The translations under genes and the position numbers were made by a program. Shown here piece by piece: positions 5,039 through 6,310 of a stretch of DNA of 6,310 nucleotides. Within the stretch, counting starts at the first letter, position 1. Each line of letters starts with the position of its first letter. Origin of the DNA: Pseudomonadota bacterium (GTDB lineage: Bacteria; Pseudomonadota; Alphaproteobacteria; Rhizobiales; Beijerinckiaceae); assembly GCA_023386115.1 (NCBI GenBank), contig JAEWKL010000202.1, forward strand, positions 1 to 6,310, written 5' to 3'. Under the pieces are notes generated by a model, which was not told the DNA's origin, did no database searches, and saw nothing but the letters and a program-made list of their open reading frames with translations.

Positions 5039-5992
5039 TCAGGGCAGGAGGGTGAACAGGGCGATCTCGGCCGCGTAGAGCCCCAGCATGACGCCGGCGC
5101 CGAGACATTCGATGCGCCGGCGCCGGTCCGGTGCCGGAAGCAGCCACCAGCCGAGCGCGGCGGTCGCGATCCGCATCAGGAGCCAGGAGACCAGCGCCAC
5201 GCTGATCGCATTGCCGATGAAGGTCGCGACCGCGGGCGGCAGCCCGGCCGTGAGGGGCGAGAGGAAGCGGATCTCCAGCATCACCACCGGGAACAGCACG
5301 AGCAGCACCAGGGCCGTCTGCTTCCAGGCCGGCGGGGTCGCGCCGCCCTCTTCCGGGAACCAGCCGGCGAAGGGCGCGGCGAGCCGCCGGCTGGTCCAGG
5401 TCGCGACCGCCGGGTCGGCCTGGCGGAGCAGCGCCTGACGCTCGGGCGAGCCGAGCCAGGCATCGAGCTCGGCCGGCGTCGTGAAGCGGACCAGGGTCGT
5501 CCAATAGGGAATCTGCGGCGGCAGGGGCGCCTGGACGAGCGTGCCCGCATAGCCGGGATACCTCGCCTGCGCGGCCTGCGCCGCCTCGGCCCAGGCGCGG
5601 AAGGCCGGCTCCCGCCCGGGCTCCACCCGGGTGGCGATCACCTCGGTGACGCAGGCGAGATCGTGGAAATCGGGCGCCGCCTCGTCCGGGGCGGCGGGAT
5701 GGTCGGGGTGGAGCAGCGGCGCGAGCACCGCCAAGCATTCCGCCCTGGCCGGCCCGTCGCGCCAGGCCGCGAGCGCCGCCGCATCGCGGAAGCGCTGAAC
5801 CACGTGCCAATCCGGCGCCTGCGGCGCGACCGGAACCACCTCGAGGCTGACGAAGCCCGGCGCCTCGCTCGCCGCCCGGGTCAGGGAAGCCTGCCAGCAT
5901 GCGAAGTCCGCCTCGGCGCCGGACCGGAGATGAACCCGGGTCACGATCGCAGTCACGTGCGCCGCCGCTTGGTCGTGGCTGGGTGAAATCAT
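5039..5992 (-). CDS. Membrane-anchored protein with two ABM (monooxygenase-fold) domains
   Basis: A COG3224-like membrane protein of 317 aa. Two antibiotic-biosynthesis-monooxygenase (dimeric ferredoxin-like) domains occupy about 11-95 and 112-205. The second shows the family ending FAGWFP (208-213), then PAWKQTALVLLVLFPVVML (221-239) as the first membrane helix. Further helices lie at about 253-283 and 296-316, with the basic segment DRRRR (289-293) between them. The usual COG3224 protein has one ABM domain and two helices, so this copy has an extra N-terminal ABM domain and a third helix. No catalytic role can be assigned, because ABM folds include heme-degrading and quinol-forming enzymes as well as structural modules. 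I chose ATG 5992. A TTG at 6034 preceded by AAGAGG would add 14 residues. It probably forms an operon with the deaminase 19 bp downstream. Confidence 0.82.
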   Translation of the reverse strand: MISPSHDQAAAHVTAIVTRVHLRSGAEADFACWQASLTRAASEAPGFVSLEVVPVAPQAPDWHVVQRFRDAAALAAWRDGPARAECLAVLAPLLHPDHPAAPDEAAPDFHDLACVTEVIATRVEPGREPAFRAWAEAAQAAQARYPGYAGTLVQAPLPPQIPYWTTLVRFTTPAELDAWLGSPERQALLRQADPAVATWTSRRLAAPFAGWFPEEGGATPPAWKQTALVLLVLFPVVMLEIRFLSPLTAGLPPAVATFIGNAISVALVSWLLMRIATAALGWWLLPAPDRRRRIECLGAGVMLGLYAAEIALFTLLP

Positions 5993-6153
5993 CGCTGGCT
6001 GGCAACCGTGAGGAAGTGTTTTGACGATGCGCAACCGCCTCTTACCACCCCCTTAACGCCGAAGGTCAGGGCTCGCCCTAACGCCTCGATTTTGCGTCGC
6101 GCCGTCGATTTAAGCCATGACAGAAGTTTTTCCAGCGATGATTTGACGAATCC
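5993..6153. promoter_or_regulatory. Upstream region of the ABM-deaminase operon
   Basis: This stretch is relatively AT-rich in 6100-6150 and should hold the promoter for the minus-strand pair, though I cannot name a convincing -35/-10. A 13-bp perfect inverted repeat, AAATCATCGCTGG at 5986-5998 and CCAGCGATGATTT at 6132-6144, brackets it. The left arm covers the chosen ATG of the ABM gene. Confidence 0.4.
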
Positions 6154-6188
6154 CGAGTCCGGGCGTGGTGGACCCGCACCCGGACTCG
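6154..6188 (-). terminator. Strong stem-loop after the right-edge gene
   Basis: CGAGTCCGGG (6154-6163) pairs perfectly with CCCGGACTCG (6179-6188) around a 15-nt loop, and a few further pairs are possible inside the loop. It lies 20 bases past the stop at 6208 of the minus-strand frame. No T-run follows on either strand, so it is a non-canonical terminator or RNA-stability element at best. Confidence 0.45.
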
Positions 6189-6207
6189 AGGTTCCCCGCG
6201 GGATGCG

Positions 6208-6310
6208 TCACCGCGGCGCCGTGCCGTCCGGCCGGTTCGACGGCATCCCGCCGGGAGCGTCCGGGTAGGCGGTGCTCGGCACGCGGCCGGTCTGGCCGAC
6301 CGAGCTGCTC
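6208..6310 (-). CDS. Probable C-terminal end of an unidentified protein (partial)
   Basis: From the right edge a minus-strand frame (first full codon at 6309) reads 33 residues, including VGQTGRVPSTAYPDAPGG and NRPDGTAPR, and ends at TGA 6208-6210. The composition (Ser, Thr, Pro, Gly, Asp, little Arg) is that of a disordered C-terminal tail rather than an antisense shadow, and a strong stem-loop follows the stop. A second minus frame is also open here but is Arg-rich and less protein-like. Too little is visible to name the product. Confidence 0.4.
   Translation of the reverse strand, partial: SSSVGQTGRVPSTAYPDAPGGMPSNRPDGTAPR

Noticed and set aside
4351..5055. 234-codon plus-strand frame
   Set aside because: It is antisense to the deaminase gene and crosses the stem-loop cluster, with no recognisable domain.
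4787..5986. 399-codon plus-strand frame
   Set aside because: It is antisense to the deaminase and ABM genes. The minus-strand products have clear family motifs and membrane helices.
6008..6268. 86-codon plus-strand frame near the right edge
   Set aside because: It spans the ABM upstream region and the 6154-6188 stem-loop, and has no domain or strong ribosome binding site.

Overview
The window is a high-GC chromosomal-type stretch. Its codon use, gene families (DUF3297, a COG3224-type ABM protein, LysR regulators) and gene style suggest an alphaproteobacterium of the Hyphomicrobiales, most likely a Methylobacterium or Methylorubrum relative. That placement is inferred from family resemblance, not from a marker gene. 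No rRNA, tRNA, CRISPR array, transposase or phage structural gene was found.

Layout. (1) Bases 1-321, minus strand: the first 107 codons of a Lys/Pro-rich protein with an AT-hook-like motif, running off the left edge. Its last visible 60 bases are a near-copy (57/60) of the 3' end of the next gene. (2) Bases 398-2487, minus strand: a two-gene operon of a LysR regulator followed, with a 4-base GTGA overlap, by a PAS-PAS-XRE regulator. (3) A 123-bp divergent control region holding three perfect small dyads, then a plus-strand glyoxalase/dioxygenase-fold (VOC) enzyme gene at 2611-3114. The VOC gene is the natural candidate target of the LysR protein. (4) An array of five 18-bp units in which both the VOC gene and the convergent DUF3297 gene (3161-3421, minus) terminate. 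(5) An AT-rich divergent intergenic region with a plausible sigma70 promoter, driving two small translationally coupled plus-strand genes (54 and 111 aa). (6) A gene-free stretch, 4142-4536. It holds a 156-bp MITE/REP-like element with terminal inverted repeats that starts on the stop codon of the 111-aa gene, followed by four consecutive perfect stem-loops. (7) Bases 4537-5992, minus strand: a two-gene unit encoding a double-ABM-domain membrane protein and then, 19 bp downstream, a zinc nucleoside (guanine-like) deaminase. (8) A promoter/terminator stretch and, at the right edge, the probable C-terminal end of one more minus-strand gene.

The genes look like ordinary accessory chromosomal content: two regulators beside a likely target enzyme, and small-molecule enzymes. 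I see no clear new defence or biosynthetic system. The most unusual signals are between and at the ends of genes: the duplicated gene tail, the 18-bp array with hairpin-preserving base changes, the MITE-like element abutting a stop codon, and the run of structured hairpins after it.
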